This document shows positions 7,378-15,944 of a stretch of 64,000 nt of DNA, in pieces. The translations under genes and the position numbers were made by a program. The notes beneath the pieces were generated by a model, which did not search any database, was not told the origin of the DNA, and saw only the letters and a list, made by a program, of their open reading frames with translations. The stretch covers positions 450,373 through 514,372 of the forward strand of contig NZ_LMCW01000012.1 of assembly GCF_001424945.1 (NCBI RefSeq), given 5' to 3'. This DNA is from Rhizobium sp. Root1203. GTDB lineage: Bacteria > Pseudomonadota > Alphaproteobacteria > Rhizobiales > Rhizobiaceae. Each line of letters opens with the position of its first letter. Position 1 is the first letter of the stretch.

Positions 7378-7402
7378 GAAAAAGGCCTGAAATCAAGGGC
7401 CT
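7378..7402 (-). terminator. Rho-independent terminator of tRNA-Ser
   Basis: Read on the minus strand, a hairpin with arms AGGCC/GGCCT is followed by TTTTTCC, 35 nt after the tRNA CCA end. This fits the terminator of the tRNA transcript. Because it lies on the integrase side of the tRNA, it may have been brought in by the element or lie within the recombined attachment region. Confidence 0.6.
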
Positions 7403-7436
7403 GCGCGACAATATGCGAGGATATAGGTAGCTGTGA

Positions 7437-7526
7437 TGGCGGAAGAGGTGGGATTCGAACCCACGGTACGGTTTCCCGCACGCCGGTTTTCAAGACCGGT
7501 TCCTTAAACCACTCGGACACTCTTCC
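7437..7526 (-). tRNA. tRNA-Ser (anticodon UGA)
   Basis: A 90-nt class II tRNA with the acceptor arms GGAAGAG/CTCTTCC, a TGA anticodon in the loop CTTGAAA, a long variable arm, the T-loop GGTTCGAATCC and an encoded CCA at 7437-7439. The 3' end faces the integrase at 5963-7249. The T-arm and acceptor half is therefore the likely attachment core. No second copy of the 3' sequence is visible to the left in this window, so the other end of the element should lie outside. Confidence 0.95.
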
Positions 7527-7731
7527 ATCACGTCGATCCGGCTCAACTGCATGCACAGCCCCACTTGAAGCAAGGCACGCCGATTGGGTCCAGATCGGGT
7601 TCGTGAGGCTTTATAGCCGCTACGGTCGCATCGTCAACCGGCGCGACGGTGTCTATTCACCATTCGCCTTCCTCGACGGCCGAAAATGCGACGTTCAGGC
7701 CTATGCGACCTGCCGTCGATCGGCGGCCATC

Positions 7732-7941
7732 TCAGTGCGACGTGGTCTTGCGGTTCGCCAGAAGTAGAATGTAGTCGTCGGCCGCATCGGCGATCGCCAT
7801 CGCCACTTCAGCAGGCGCCCAGCCCTTTTTCTTCGCCTCATGGATGATTTGAAGAAGCGCAGGTTCCACATCCGCCCGGCAATCGAGCAGGCGTTGATCG
7901 TGGGAAACCTCACCCTGAGCCGACTGAAGATTAATCATCAT
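7732..7941 (-). CDS. Small conserved hypothetical protein
   Basis: A 69-residue helical protein. ATG 7941 is preceded by GAGGGG at good distance, and a second ATG follows directly. The sequence is well formed (HDQRLLDCRADVEPALLQI, then a basic KKKGW turn and an acidic AIADAADDY helix). It is the first gene on the core side of tRNA-Ser. I recall this type of short protein in Rhizobiaceae but know no function. No membrane or signal segment. Confidence 0.65.
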   Translation of the reverse strand: MMINLQSAQGEVSHDQRLLDCRADVEPALLQIIHEAKKKGWAPAEVAMAIADAADDYILLLANRKTTSH

Positions 7942-8622
7942 TGATACCCCTCATTTTCAGGAGCCTAGAATGACATAGATTATAGGTTGAGCAAGCAATT
8001 GCTGAAAGAAAGATCGATTTTGGCGACCGCTGCGTTTTTCTGACGACACACTACCTGATCCAATCGAGAGTTTTCACTCGGTGCAGCCTCCTGGAAGAAA
8101 CGAAGGCAGGGTTGCGCAATGGTCGTCCCGACCCAGCGCCGGAGGGGCGCTCGGGCGAAGCTATCATATGCGTTTCACAATGTTTCTAAAGCGTAATTCG
8201 GTCCGGGAGTGCATCCCGCCGCTAGGCATTCGCTGCGCGATTGCGGCCGCCGGAATCGGCGCCACCCCAGATGCGGCCGGGCGAACCGATCCATCCGCTC
8301 GACATGGCGTCGAGTCATTTAAGGCAAATCTTCCTGCGGTTGTGTTTTGTCTTGTTCCTGCAGCACTCATCGCGTCGCCTGCATGCGACGCTTTATCGCA
8401 GCGAACGCTTAACTTCCACTCGCACCGATATTCCTACCCGTCCCGCTTGCGGGATCGGCGGCGCGGCCTATGTATTTTTCGTGCGGGAATGATGGGCAAC
8501 CTGCATCGGGTGTGAAGCGCCTCGGCCGGGCCTGCAGACGCGCTTGACCCTGATCGTATCGGACTACAGTCATTTTATCTTGGGTGTACGGTTCATTCTT
8601 TTCCTCGAAAGGAAATACAGAC
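7942..8622. other. Gene-free stretch with one strong hairpin
   Basis: In these 681 bases no frame has convincing composition or a good ribosome site; a 144-residue frame from 8081 was judged unlikely. A stem-loop GCGTCGC-N6-GCGACGC lies at 8372-8391 and is followed by TTTATC on the plus strand, which could end a short non-coding transcript starting anywhere upstream. A shorter CCCGC-TT-GCGGG hairpin sits near 8443-8454. The last part should contain the promoter of the GlsB-like gene; no clear sigma consensus was found. Confidence 0.4.
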
Positions 8623-8874
8623 ATGGAAAGCGCAGGCGTGGGTTGGATCGCGGCAATCGTCATCGGCGGCATCGCCGGTTGGCTGGCCGAAAAGTTCATG
8701 AACAGCAGCATGGGCCTGCTGATGAACATACTGCTCGGCATTGTCGGGGCTATCGTCGCCAATGCCATTCTGTCGGTCTTCGGCGTGGTGCTCGGCGGCT
8801 GGCTGGGCTATCTGATTGCGGGCTTCGTGGGAGCCTGCGTTCTCATTGCGGTGGGCCGAGTGATCCGCAGGTAA
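8623..8874 (+). CDS. GlsB/YeaQ/YmgE family membrane protein
   Basis: An 83-residue integral membrane protein of the transglycosylase-associated (GlsB/YeaQ) family. It has three hydrophobic helices rich in Gly, with the family motif GGIAGWLAEKFM near the N-terminus and a basic end (VGRVIRR). ATG 8623 follows AAAGGAAAT. These proteins sit in the inner membrane and are often induced by general stress; the molecular role is not known. The gene converges with a DUF883-like gene across a shared terminator. Confidence 0.85.
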   Translation: MESAGVGWIAAIVIGGIAGWLAEKFMNSSMGLLMNILLGIVGAIVANAILSVFGVVLGGWLGYLIAGFVGACVLIAVGRVIRR

Positions 8875-8890
8875 GCCTGCTATAGACAAA

Positions 8891-8919
8891 AGGGCCGGGC
8901 GCCGTAGCGCCCTGCCCTT
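8891..8919. terminator. Bidirectional terminator
   Basis: A GC-rich hairpin (GGGC-GGGCGC / GCGCCC-GCCC with a CGTA loop) flanked by TTT on the plus strand and by TTTT on the minus strand. It lies between the convergent GlsB-like gene and the DUF883-like gene and can serve both. Confidence 0.7.
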
Positions 8920-8939
8920 TCGCGCGATGAGGCTGCAGT

Positions 8940-9221
8940 TTACCTGCGGCTCATCAATCCGAACAAATAGGCGACCCCGGCGGTCACGGCGAGCGCGAAG
9001 AGCGGCTCCTCCCGTACCTTGTCGCGCACGCGTTCCGTCACGACCGACGCTTCGTCGGCAACAGCACTCTTGGCACCCTGCCCCAGCGCAATCACGCTTT
9101 CGGACAAGCGGGCAAGGTCTTCGCGCAAGGCTGCGACCTGTGCGGAAAGATCGTCTGCTGCAACGTCCGCCTTCACGCGCGCGGCTGTGGACTGGGCGGA
9201 GGCGGTTTTCATGTCGGCCAT
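8940..9221 (-). CDS. DUF883/ElaB-like membrane-anchored protein
   Basis: A 93-residue protein. The start at ATG 9221 (MADMKTASAQ) is chosen over upstream candidates because AGGAG sits 6 nt before it. The first 60 residues form a charged amphipathic helix (AAQVAALREDLARL type), and the C-terminus is a single membrane helix (FALAVTAGVAYLFGL) followed by two Arg. This is the layout of ElaB/YgaM/DUF883 proteins, which associate with ribosomes and the membrane in stationary phase in enterobacteria. A strong EcfG-type promoter upstream supports a stress role. Confidence 0.75.
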   Translation of the reverse strand: MADMKTASAQSTAARVKADVAADDLSAQVAALREDLARLSESVIALGQGAKSAVADEASVVTERVRDKVREEPLFALAVTAGVAYLFGLMSRR

Positions 9222-9252
9222 AGTCTGCTCCTGTTTTTTCGGCATGCTGTTC

Positions 9253-9278
9253 AACGAAATGACCCTGCCAAAGGTTCC
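9253..9278 (-). promoter_or_regulatory. EcfG/RpoE2-type general stress promoter
   Basis: On the minus strand GGAAC (9274-9278) is followed after exactly 17 nt by CGTT (9253-9256), the consensus of the alphaproteobacterial general stress sigma factor (RpoE2 in Ensifer). It lies about 30 nt upstream of the DUF883-like start codon with the correct orientation. No other perfect match was found in the intergenic regions read here. Confidence 0.75.
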
Positions 9279-9441
9279 GAAGCGCGGCATCTTTTGTTGT
9301 GCGGGAAGGCTGCGAAACGCATGCCGCTATAGCGCAGATGTTTTCGCGCGATAACCCTTCATTTCCTGACAGGTTTGCTCTAAGGAACGTCGAATGCCTT
9401 AGCCCGAGAACGGGCGAATAGAATGCGAGGTTTGCGTTTCG

Positions 9442-11334
9442 ATGTTCGATATTCTGCGACGAGCTGCCCAGACCTGGGTTGCCAAGCTCCTCATGCTGCT
9501 CCTGGTCGCCTCCTTCGGCATATGGGGTGTTTCTCATTCCCTGCTGACCGGCAGCAACAGCACGACGGTCGTGACCGTCGGCGATCAACATGTTGATGTG
9601 AACGAGTTCCGCCTCGCCTATCAGCGCCAGGTGGCCAATCTCAGCCAGCAGTTCGGCATGCGTCTGACGCCCGAACAGGCCCGCGCATTCGGCGTTGAAC
9701 AGCAGGTTCTTGCACAGCTTGTTGCCGGCGCCTCGCTGGACCAGCTGGCAGACGAGATGAACCTCGGCCTGTCGCAGGATCGCCTGGCGCAGCTGATCGG
9801 CGAGGATCCGGCCTTCAAGGCCGTCAACGGCCAGTTCGACCGGTCGCTGTTCACATCGCGGCTGCGCAACGCCGGCATCCGCGAGGACGATTATATCAAG
9901 GAACGCAGCAAGGTCGCCGTCCGCAGCCAGATCGTCGATGCCGTTTCGAACGGCTTTACGGCGCCGAAGACGCTCGTGGATGCGCTGAAGCTCTACCGCC
10001 AGGAAAGCCGCGGCGTCGACTATCTGCTTCTGACCAATGCCAACATCGAACCGATCAAGGCACCGGCGGACGACGTGCTTGCCAAGTGGTTCGAGGGCGC
10101 AAAGCCGCGCTTCCGCGCCCCTGAATACCGTAAGGTCGCCTACCTCAAGCTTCAGCCGGACGATATCGCCGATGTTGCCTCCGTTACGGACGATCAGATC
10201 CGCGAAGATTTCGAGAAGCGCAAGGACAGCTACCGGACGCCGGAAACCCGCACGATCGAACAGCTGACCTTCCAGAACAAGGACCTGGCCAATGCGGCCG
10301 TGAACGCGCTGAAGACCGGCACCACGTTCGACCAGCTGGTGACCGACCAGGGCAAGACGGCGAGCGACGTCCTCCTCGGCGAATTCGCCAAGGACAAGGT
10401 ACCCGATCAGGCCGTGGCCGATGCCGCCTTTGCGGTGTCGAAGAACGGCGGAACGACACCCGTCGTCGACGGCACGTTCGGTCCGGTGATCCTGCGCATC
10501 AGCAACATCAAGCCGGAGAGCATGAAAACCCTGGACGAGGTCAAGGAAGAGATCCGCAAGCAGCTGGCAGTCTCCAATGCCTCCCAGGAACTGATCAACG
10601 TGCATGACCAGATCGAGGACCTGCGCAGCTCCGGCTCGACGCTCGAGCAGATCGCGACGCAGCTGAAGCTGAAGGCCGTCGTCATCGACGCCGTCGATGC
10701 GACCGGTCTCGACAAGGGTGGCAACGAGGTCAAGGACATCCCGGCCAGGCAGCAGGTGCTCGCCGCCGCCTTCCGGACCGAAGCCGGTGCCGATGTGCCG
10801 TCGCTTTCCATCGGGACGGATGGCTACATGTGGTTCGATGTCCGCGACGTAACGCCGGAGCGCGACCGTCCGCTGAGTGAAGTTCACGACAAGGCGATTG
10901 CCGACTGGACCGCCGAACAGCAGAAGGCCGAACTCGCCAAGAAGGCCGAAGAGCTGAAGCAGCAGGCGCAGAAGGGCACGTCGCTTGCCGATATCGCTGC
11001 CCCGCTCGGCATCACCGTCGAAAACAAGAGCGGCATTACGCGCGGCATGGATGACGCGGTTCTCGGAAGCGCCGGCGTCAGTGCCGCCTTCTCCGGTCCT
11101 GTCGATACCGTCGCCAACGCCATTGGCAACGACCCGACGACGCAGATTCTGCTCAAGGTCACGGAAGTCAACACCGAGCCGACGGGCGACGTTCTGAACA
11201 ACCAGGACCAGCAGATTACTGCGATGGCGAACGCTGCAGGCGATGATATCCTCGACCAGATGGTAAACCTGCTGCAGACTCAGTACGGCGCATCCATCAA
11301 CCAGCCGCTCGCCGAACAGGCAGCCGTCCGCTAA
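9442..11334 (+). CDS. ppiD: Peptidyl-prolyl cis-trans isomerase D-like (SurA N-domain)
   Basis: A 630-residue protein with one N-terminal membrane anchor (residues about 14-34), then a SurA-like N domain (VDVNEFRLAYQRQV...), a parvulin region around 240-350 and a long chaperone-like C-terminal part. This matches PpiD, an inner-membrane periplasmic folding factor that helps newly secreted proteins near the Sec translocon. Its place directly before trpD is the usual rhizobial order. ATG 9442 opens just before the anchor. The parvulin domain looks degenerate, as in other PpiD proteins, so chaperone activity may dominate. Confidence 0.88.
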   Translation: MFDILRRAAQTWVAKLLMLLLVASFGIWGVSHSLLTGSNSTTVVTVGDQHVDVNEFRLAYQRQVANLSQQFGMRLTPEQARAFGVEQQVLAQLVAGASLDQLADEMNLGLSQDRLAQLIGEDPAFKAVNGQFDRSLFTSRLRNAGIREDDYIKERSKVAVRSQIVDAVSNGFTAPKTLVDALKLYRQESRGVDYLLLTNANIEPIKAPADDVLAKWFEGAKPRFRAPEYRKVAYLKLQPDDIADVASVTDDQIREDFEKRKDSYRTPETRTIEQLTFQNKDLANAAVNALKTGTTFDQLVTDQGKTASDVLLGEFAKDKVPDQAVADAAFAVSKNGGTTPVVDGTFGPVILRISNIKPESMKTLDEVKEEIRKQLAVSNASQELINVHDQIEDLRSSGSTLEQIATQLKLKAVVIDAVDATGLDKGGNEVKDIPARQQVLAAAFRTEAGADVPSLSIGTDGYMWFDVRDVTPERDRPLSEVHDKAIADWTAEQQKAELAKKAEELKQQAQKGTSLADIAAPLGITVENKSGITRGMDDAVLGSAGVSAAFSGPVDTVANAIGNDPTTQILLKVTEVNTEPTGDVLNNQDQQITAMANAAGDDILDQMVNLLQTQYGASINQPLAEQAAVR

Positions 11335-11349
11335 GGGGAGCGAAACAGC

Positions 11350-12366
11350 ATGACCGATCTGAAGCCGCTTCTGGCCAAGGCTGCAAGCCGCGAGCCTCTG
11401 ACCCGTGAGGAGGCCCGCCAGGCCTTCGACATCCTGATGTCCGGCCAGGCAACGCCTTCGCAGATCGGCGGCTTCCTGATGGCGCTCCGCGTTCGCGGCG
11501 AGACCGTCGACGAGATCGTCGGGGCCGTGACGACGATGCGCTCCAAAATGCTGACCGTCGACGCACCCGCGGACGCCATCGACATCGTCGGCACGGGCGG
11601 CGACGCGAGCGGCACCTACAACATCTCGACGCTGGCGGCGCTCATCGTCGCCGGCGCCGGGGTTCCGGTCGCCAAGCATGGGAACCGGGCGCTCAGCTCG
11701 AAATCCGGCGCCGCCGATAGTCTTGCGGCGCTCGGCGTGAAGCTGGACGTTACCCCGGAGATCATCTCGCGCTGCATTCGCGAGGCCGGTGTCGGCTTCA
11801 TGTTCGCCCAGCAGCACCACTCCGCAATGCGACACGTCGGTCCATCCCGCGTCGAGCTCGGCACGCGTACCATCTTCAATCTGCTTGGCCCCCTTTCCAA
11901 TCCGGCGGGCGTTCGCCGTCAGTTGCTTGGTGTTTTCGCACCGCAGTGGGTGGTGCCTATCGCCGAAGTGATGCGCGATCTCGGTTCCGAAAGCGTTTGG
12001 GTCGTCCACGGCGACGGACTGGACGAGATCACCACAACGGGCAGCACCAGCGTTGCGGCGCTCGAAGGCGGCAAGATCAGAACGTTCGAGTTGTCGCCGG
12101 CCGATTTCGGTGTTGAACCCTGCCGGCTCGACGCCATCAAGGGCGGTGACGGCGTCGTCAACGCCGCTGCGCTGCGCGACGTGTTGAGCGGCGCAAAGAA
12201 TGCCTATCGCGATATCGCTCTTGCCAATGCCGCGGCTTCGCTGGTGATTGCCGGCAAGGCCGAGACGCTCCGCGACGCCATGCGGCTTGCCACAGAATCA
12301 CTCGACAGCGGTGCGACGGCCTCGGCTCTCGACAAACTCGTGGCCGTGTCGAACGATATCGACTAG
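11350..12366 (+). CDS. trpD: Anthranilate phosphoribosyltransferase
   Basis: A 338-residue enzyme of tryptophan synthesis that transfers phosphoribose from PRPP to anthranilate. Visible motifs are the PRPP site VGTGGD, then [15 protein letters not shown], the anthranilate-site segment and the distal metal-binding DE residues (GLDEITTTG). Length is normal. ATG 11350 lies 13 nt after the ppiD stop behind AAGGGGAGCG, so translation is probably coupled to ppiD. The stop codon overlaps the first bases of a 103-bp intergenic repeat that separates it from trpC. Confidence 0.97.
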   Translation: MTDLKPLLAKAASREPLTREEARQAFDILMSGQATPSQIGGFLMALRVRGETVDEIVGAVTTMRSKMLTVDAPADAIDIVGTGGDASGTYNISTLAALIVAGAGVPVAKHGNRALSSKSGAADSLAALGVKLDVTPEIISRCIREAGVGFMFAQQHHSAMRHVGPSRVELGTRTIFNLLGPLSNPAGVRRQLLGVFAPQWVVPIAEVMRDLGSESVWVVHGDGLDEITTTGSTSVAALEGGKIRTFELSPADFGVEPCRLDAIKGGDGVVNAAALRDVLSGAKNAYRDIALANAAASLVIAGKAETLRDAMRLATESLDSGATASALDKLVAVSNDID

Positions 12367-12465
12367 AGCATTTCCGCTTTTCATTGAATCGCGAAAACGC
12401 TCTATTTTGCTTTCACGCAATTCAGGACGCAAAACCTCTACGCATTTTTGCTGGAATTGCTCTAG
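12363..12465. repeat. Rhizobial intergenic inverted-repeat element
   Basis: A 103-bp element bounded by perfect 8-bp inverted ends CTAGAGCA and TGCTCTAG, extended imperfectly (TTTCC / GGAAT). Inside is an A+T-rich stretch with CGCAATTC and CGCAAAAC blocks. I recall multi-copy palindromic elements with AGAGCA...TGCTCT ends from intergenic regions of Rhizobiaceae (RIME-like). The left end overlaps the trpD stop codon and the right end lies 9 nt before trpC, so it is transcribed within the operon and could fold into one long hairpin. Confidence 0.75.
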
Positions 12466-12474
12466 GATACAGCC

Positions 12475-13287
12475 ATGACCGACATTTTGCAGAGGATCGA
12501 ACTGTACAAGCGGGAAGAGATCGCCGCGGCGAAGGCAAAGGTCTCGCTTGCCGATCTCAAGTCCATGCAGGCCGATCAATCCCCGCCGCGCGGCTTCTAC
12601 AAGTCGCTGGTCGCAAAGCGCGATGCCGGCCAGTACGGCCTGATCGCCGAGATCAAGAAGGCAAGCCCGTCGAAGGGGTTGATCCGTCCGGATTTCGATC
12701 CGCCGTCGCTGGCAAAGGCCTATGAGCTTGGTGGCGCAGCCTGTCTGTCCGTGCTCACGGATACGCCGAGCTTTCAGGGCGCGCCGGCGTATCTGACGGC
12801 AGCGCGCGCAGCCTGCACGTTGCCGGCGCTGCGCAAGGATTTCATGTTCGAGACCTATCAGGTGCAGGAAGCCCGCGCCTGGGGTGCCGATTGCATCCTG
12901 TTGATCATGGCGTCGCTGTCCGACAGCGATGCCGAGCGTCTGGAGGACGAGGCCTTCGGCCTGGGCATGGACGTGCTCGTCGAAGTGCACGACGCGGAGG
13001 AGATGGAGCGGGCATTGAAGCTGTCGTCGCCACTCGTCGGTATCAACAACCGCAATCTTCGGACCTTCGAGGTCAGCCTCACCGTCAGCGAAACGCTCTC
13101 CGCCATGGTCCCCGACAACCGGCTGCTGGTTGGCGAAAGCGGTGTCTTCACCCATGACGACTGCAAGCGCCTTAAAGCCTTCGGCATCAACACCTTCCTC
13201 GTCGGCGAGAGCCTGATGCGCAAGGACGACGTGACGGCGGCGACGCGCGCACTGCTCTTCGGGCAAGCCGCCCTGGCGGCCGAGTGA
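12475..13287 (+). CDS. trpC: Indole-3-glycerol phosphate synthase
   Basis: A 270-residue TIM-barrel enzyme that converts carboxyphenylaminodeoxyribulose phosphate to indole-3-glycerol phosphate. Signature segments are present: [43 protein letters not shown] and the final LVGESLMR phosphate loop. Length is normal, with no PRAI fusion. It follows trpD after the repeat element and is 1 nt before moaC, so tryptophan and molybdenum cofactor genes are co-transcribed here, as in other rhizobia. Confidence 0.97.
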   Translation: MTDILQRIELYKREEIAAAKAKVSLADLKSMQADQSPPRGFYKSLVAKRDAGQYGLIAEIKKASPSKGLIRPDFDPPSLAKAYELGGAACLSVLTDTPSFQGAPAYLTAARAACTLPALRKDFMFETYQVQEARAWGADCILLIMASLSDSDAERLEDEAFGLGMDVLVEVHDAEEMERALKLSSPLVGINNRNLRTFEVSLTVSETLSAMVPDNRLLVGESGVFTHDDCKRLKAFGINTFLVGESLMRKDDVTAATRALLFGQAALAAE

Positions 13288-13288
13288 C

Positions 13289-13789
13289 ATGAGCGGCGGC
13301 AAGTCCGGGCTCACCCATATCGACCCGTCCGGAACGGCGCATATGGTCGATGTCGGCGACAAATCCGATACGGTCCGCGTCGCAACCGCCGAAGGCCACG
13401 TGAAGATGGCGCCCGAGACGCTTTCGCTGATCCGCGAAGGCAATGCGAAGAAGGGCGACGTCATCGGCACGGCCCGCCTTGCCGGCATCATGGCCGCAAA
13501 ACAGACGAGCAATCTCATTCCGCTCTGCCATCCGCTGATGCTGACCAAGGTATCGGTCGACATCACAGAGGACCCCGCCCTGCCCGGCCTGCGCATCACG
13601 GCAACCGCGAAGCTGACCGGCAAGACCGGTGTCGAGATGGAGGCTTTGACCGCCGTTTCAGTCGCCTGCCTGACGGTCTACGACATGGCCAAGGCTGCCG
13701 ACAAGGCGATGGAGATCGGCGGCATAAGACTGCTCGCGAAATCCGGCGGCAAGTCCGGCGACTTTCGCCATCCGGAGCATTCCAGATGA
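13289..13789 (+). CDS. moaC: Cyclic pyranopterin monophosphate synthase
   Basis: A 166-residue enzyme of molybdenum cofactor synthesis that rearranges the MoaA product into cyclic pyranopterin monophosphate. The family motifs LIPLCHPL and [22 protein letters not shown] regions, and YDMAKA, are visible, and the end carries GGKSGDFRH. Length is normal. It starts one base after trpC and overlaps moeA by ATGA, so both couplings point to one operon. Confidence 0.97.
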   Translation: MSGGKSGLTHIDPSGTAHMVDVGDKSDTVRVATAEGHVKMAPETLSLIREGNAKKGDVIGTARLAGIMAAKQTSNLIPLCHPLMLTKVSVDITEDPALPGLRITATAKLTGKTGVEMEALTAVSVACLTVYDMAKAADKAMEIGGIRLLAKSGGKSGDFRHPEHSR

Positions 13790-15009
13790 GCCTGTTACCC
13801 GTGGCCGACGCAAAGGAGCGCCTGCTCTCCAGGGCGAGACCGGTCGTTGCCGCCGAAACTGTTTCGCTTGCCGAGGCGGATGGCCGGGTTCTCGCCGCCG
13901 ATCTTGTGGCGCGGCTGACGCAGCCTCCCTTCGACGCTTCTGCGATGGACGGGTATGCGCTTCGGCGGGAAGATGCTCCTGAGCCGGGGGCAGATCTGAA
14001 GCTCATCGGGACATCCGCTGCTGGCCATGCTTTCGATGGCGTGGTGGGCCGAGGCGAGACCGTTCGCATCTTTACGGGAGCCCCCATTCCATCAGGTGCC
14101 GACAGTGTACTGCTTCAGGAAGACGCGGAAAAAATCGAAGGCGGTATCCGCACGACGTTTCCGGTGCGCCAGGGCCAGCACATCCGTCCGCGCGGACAGG
14201 ATTTCGTCGAGGGCGAAGCCGTGCTTTCGGCCGGCACGATCCTCGATTTTTCGCGGCTGACGGTTGCCGCCGGCATGAACCATGCGGCGATCGAGGTCCT
14301 GCGCAAACCGCTGGTGGCGCTGCTTGCCACAGGCGACGAGTTGCTGCCCCCCGGCAGCGTGCCGGCCCCGGCTCAGATCATCGCATCCAGCACCTTTGGC
14401 ATTGCAGCGCTTGCGCGCAATGCCGGCGCCGAGGTGCTGGATCTCGGCATCGTCCCCGACGACACCGCAGCGATTGCCGCCGCTGTCCAGCGCGCCCGGG
14501 AGGCGAAGGCCGATGTCATCGTGACGCTCGGCGGGGCGTCCGTGGGCGACCACGACCTCGTGCAGGCAACGCTGCTTGGCGTCGGCATGCAGCTCGATTT
14601 CTGGCGCATCGCCATGCGGCCGGGAAAACCGCTGATGGTCGGCAGCCTCGGCGGCACACATGTGCTCGGGCTCCCCGGAAATCCGGTGTCCAGCCTGGTC
14701 TGCGGCGTGTTGTTCCTCGAGCCGCTGATCCGCAAACTCGCCTCGCTGCCGCCCGTCGGGCGCGACGCGACGGCGGAGACATCCGTCACCCTCAAAGCCA
14801 ACGATCAACGCCAGGATTATGTGCGGGCGCGGCTGCTGACCTCCTCCACGGGCATGCTGATGGCCGAGCCGTTCGGCAAGCAGGATTCGTCGATGATGAA
14901 GATCTTCGCACAGGCCGACTGCCTGATCGTGCGGCCGCCGCATGCACCGGAACTGCCGGCCGGCGGCCCATGCCCTGTCCTGCTGCTTCGGGCCGGCCTG
15001 ACCGGCTGA
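13786..15009 (+). CDS. moeA: Molybdopterin molybdenumtransferase
   Basis: A 407-residue protein of normal MoeA length that inserts molybdate into adenylated molybdopterin. Recognisable parts are [12 protein letters not shown] at the N-terminus, [14 protein letters not shown], the MPT-binding domain with GGASVGDHD, and LPGNPVSSL. The start overlaps the moaC stop. In the rhizobia I know, lexA usually comes next; here the gene is followed by about 0.9 kb without a credible gene. Confidence 0.97.
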   Translation: MSLLPVADAKERLLSRARPVVAAETVSLAEADGRVLAADLVARLTQPPFDASAMDGYALRREDAPEPGADLKLIGTSAAGHAFDGVVGRGETVRIFTGAPIPSGADSVLLQEDAEKIEGGIRTTFPVRQGQHIRPRGQDFVEGEAVLSAGTILDFSRLTVAAGMNHAAIEVLRKPLVALLATGDELLPPGSVPAPAQIIASSTFGIAALARNAGAEVLDLGIVPDDTAAIAAAVQRAREAKADVIVTLGGASVGDHDLVQATLLGVGMQLDFWRIAMRPGKPLMVGSLGGTHVLGLPGNPVSSLVCGVLFLEPLIRKLASLPPVGRDATAETSVTLKANDQRQDYVRARLLTSSTGMLMAEPFGKQDSSMMKIFAQADCLIVRPPHAPELPAGGPCPVLLLRAGLTG

Positions 15010-15360
15010 ACGTCGACCGTTTCGCCTTGCATCTCCGCCCCACGGCCGCCCGGAGTTGGATCGGGCGTTGCACCGCACAGCCTGCCATAGACGCACCTCG
15101 ACCTTCACGCGGCTGGCTTCCCCGTGGTTTGACCATGCCTGCCTACTCGGACGGGGCGCGGAAATTGCCGCGTTGGAGTAAAAATATATGGCGCTTCCCA
15201 GCGCCCCGTTCGGCGGTTTATGCCCGCAACTCCGGTCTCTCTGCATTCCCCTCCTAATTTTCGCGGGGGAGACGCTTGCGCTGGGGACCTTGTGTGCCGC
15301 ACAAGCACGTCCGGAGCTCAGGCGCAGAGCGCCGCCGTCTCCGGAGGGGGACCATTTTCT

Positions 15361-15386
15361 GCAAAACCCGGTGCCTGAGGTTTTGC
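15361..15386. repeat. Stem-loop with GCAAAACC arms
   Basis: Perfect 8-bp arms GCAAAACC and GGTTTTGC with a 10-nt loop. There is no U-tract after it. It resembles units of multi-copy intergenic repeats in rhizobial genomes; its copy number could not be tested here. Confidence 0.5.
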
Positions 15387-15596
15387 GTCCTCCCCCCACG
15401 CCCCGCGCAGATCCCGCCTCGCCGCAACGCCTTGCGGTGTATCCGACGACGGGACGCGGAGATTATGGATACGGGTGCGGGGAGCGGAGATGATCGGGCG
15501 CGATATTTCGGATAAATAATTGATTATGTTCACTCTTCCTTGCAGGACCATCCTCCTCATTCGGGTGCTCTTCACGTCGTCCCTACGCCCACACCA

Positions 15597-15740
15597 ACCT
15601 CATTCCTGTGCTCGTCACAGGAATCCAGTGCGCCCAAGTCCTTGGGTGCGGAAAATGCTTTGTCCGACGACAAAAGGACGTGTCATTCGCGGCGGCGACG
15701 CGCCGTGGCTGGATTCCTGTGACGAGCACAGGAATGAGGT
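15597..15740. repeat. Intergenic element with 32-bp perfect inverted arms
   Basis: The arms at 15597-15628 and 15709-15740 are perfect reverse complements over 32 bases, enclosing an 80-base centre. Each arm is itself a small palindrome (CCTGTG-N5-CACAGG), so a transcript could form one long stem or two hairpins. A degenerate third arm lies about 95 bases to the right. No transposase is present, so this is a non-coding element, probably multi-copy. Confidence 0.75.
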
Positions 15741-15944
15741 GGAGATGGTGGATGAGGCCCTGTCAGTCGAGGAAAAGGTGGCAGGGGCCTTGTCCAGGTT
15801 ACTGAATCTGCTCAACGAACGTCAACATCCCTCCCTCATTCCCGTGCACGGCACAAAGCGAGAGTGGAGGTCGCGAACCGCGATCGGCGCCCGACCCGGC
15901 GGCATTCATGCTAGGATGCTGCATCAGAGTCATGGAGACGAGTG

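Larger units (their letters stand above)
15010..15944. other. Gene-free region with palindromic repeats
   Basis: These 935 bases after moeA contain no frame with good start, composition or family resemblance. They hold a perfect stem-loop at 15361-15386, a 32-bp perfect inverted repeat pair at 15597-15740 and a partial third copy of that arm at about 15834-15854 (CCTCATTCCCGTGCACGGCAC). A conserved gene may have been lost here, and the region may be a rearrangement point; this is inference. Confidence 0.6.

Noticed and set aside
7191..7767. Frames on both strands across the tRNA-Ser gene
   Set aside because: They read through the tRNA and its terminator; the tRNA is certain.
8081..8515. A 144-residue frame in the gap before the GlsB-like gene
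   Set aside because: No good ribosome site, mixed composition, and a palindromic stretch inside; not convincing as a protein.
8593..12009. A 1138-residue open frame on the minus strand across ppiD and trpD
   Set aside because: It is the antisense shadow of two certain genes with strong GC-biased codon use; its translation is rich in Arg/His/Ala/Asp without any domain.
15188..15722. Several short frames in the gap after moeA
   Set aside because: They run through inverted repeats, have no ribosome sites and show no protein-like composition.
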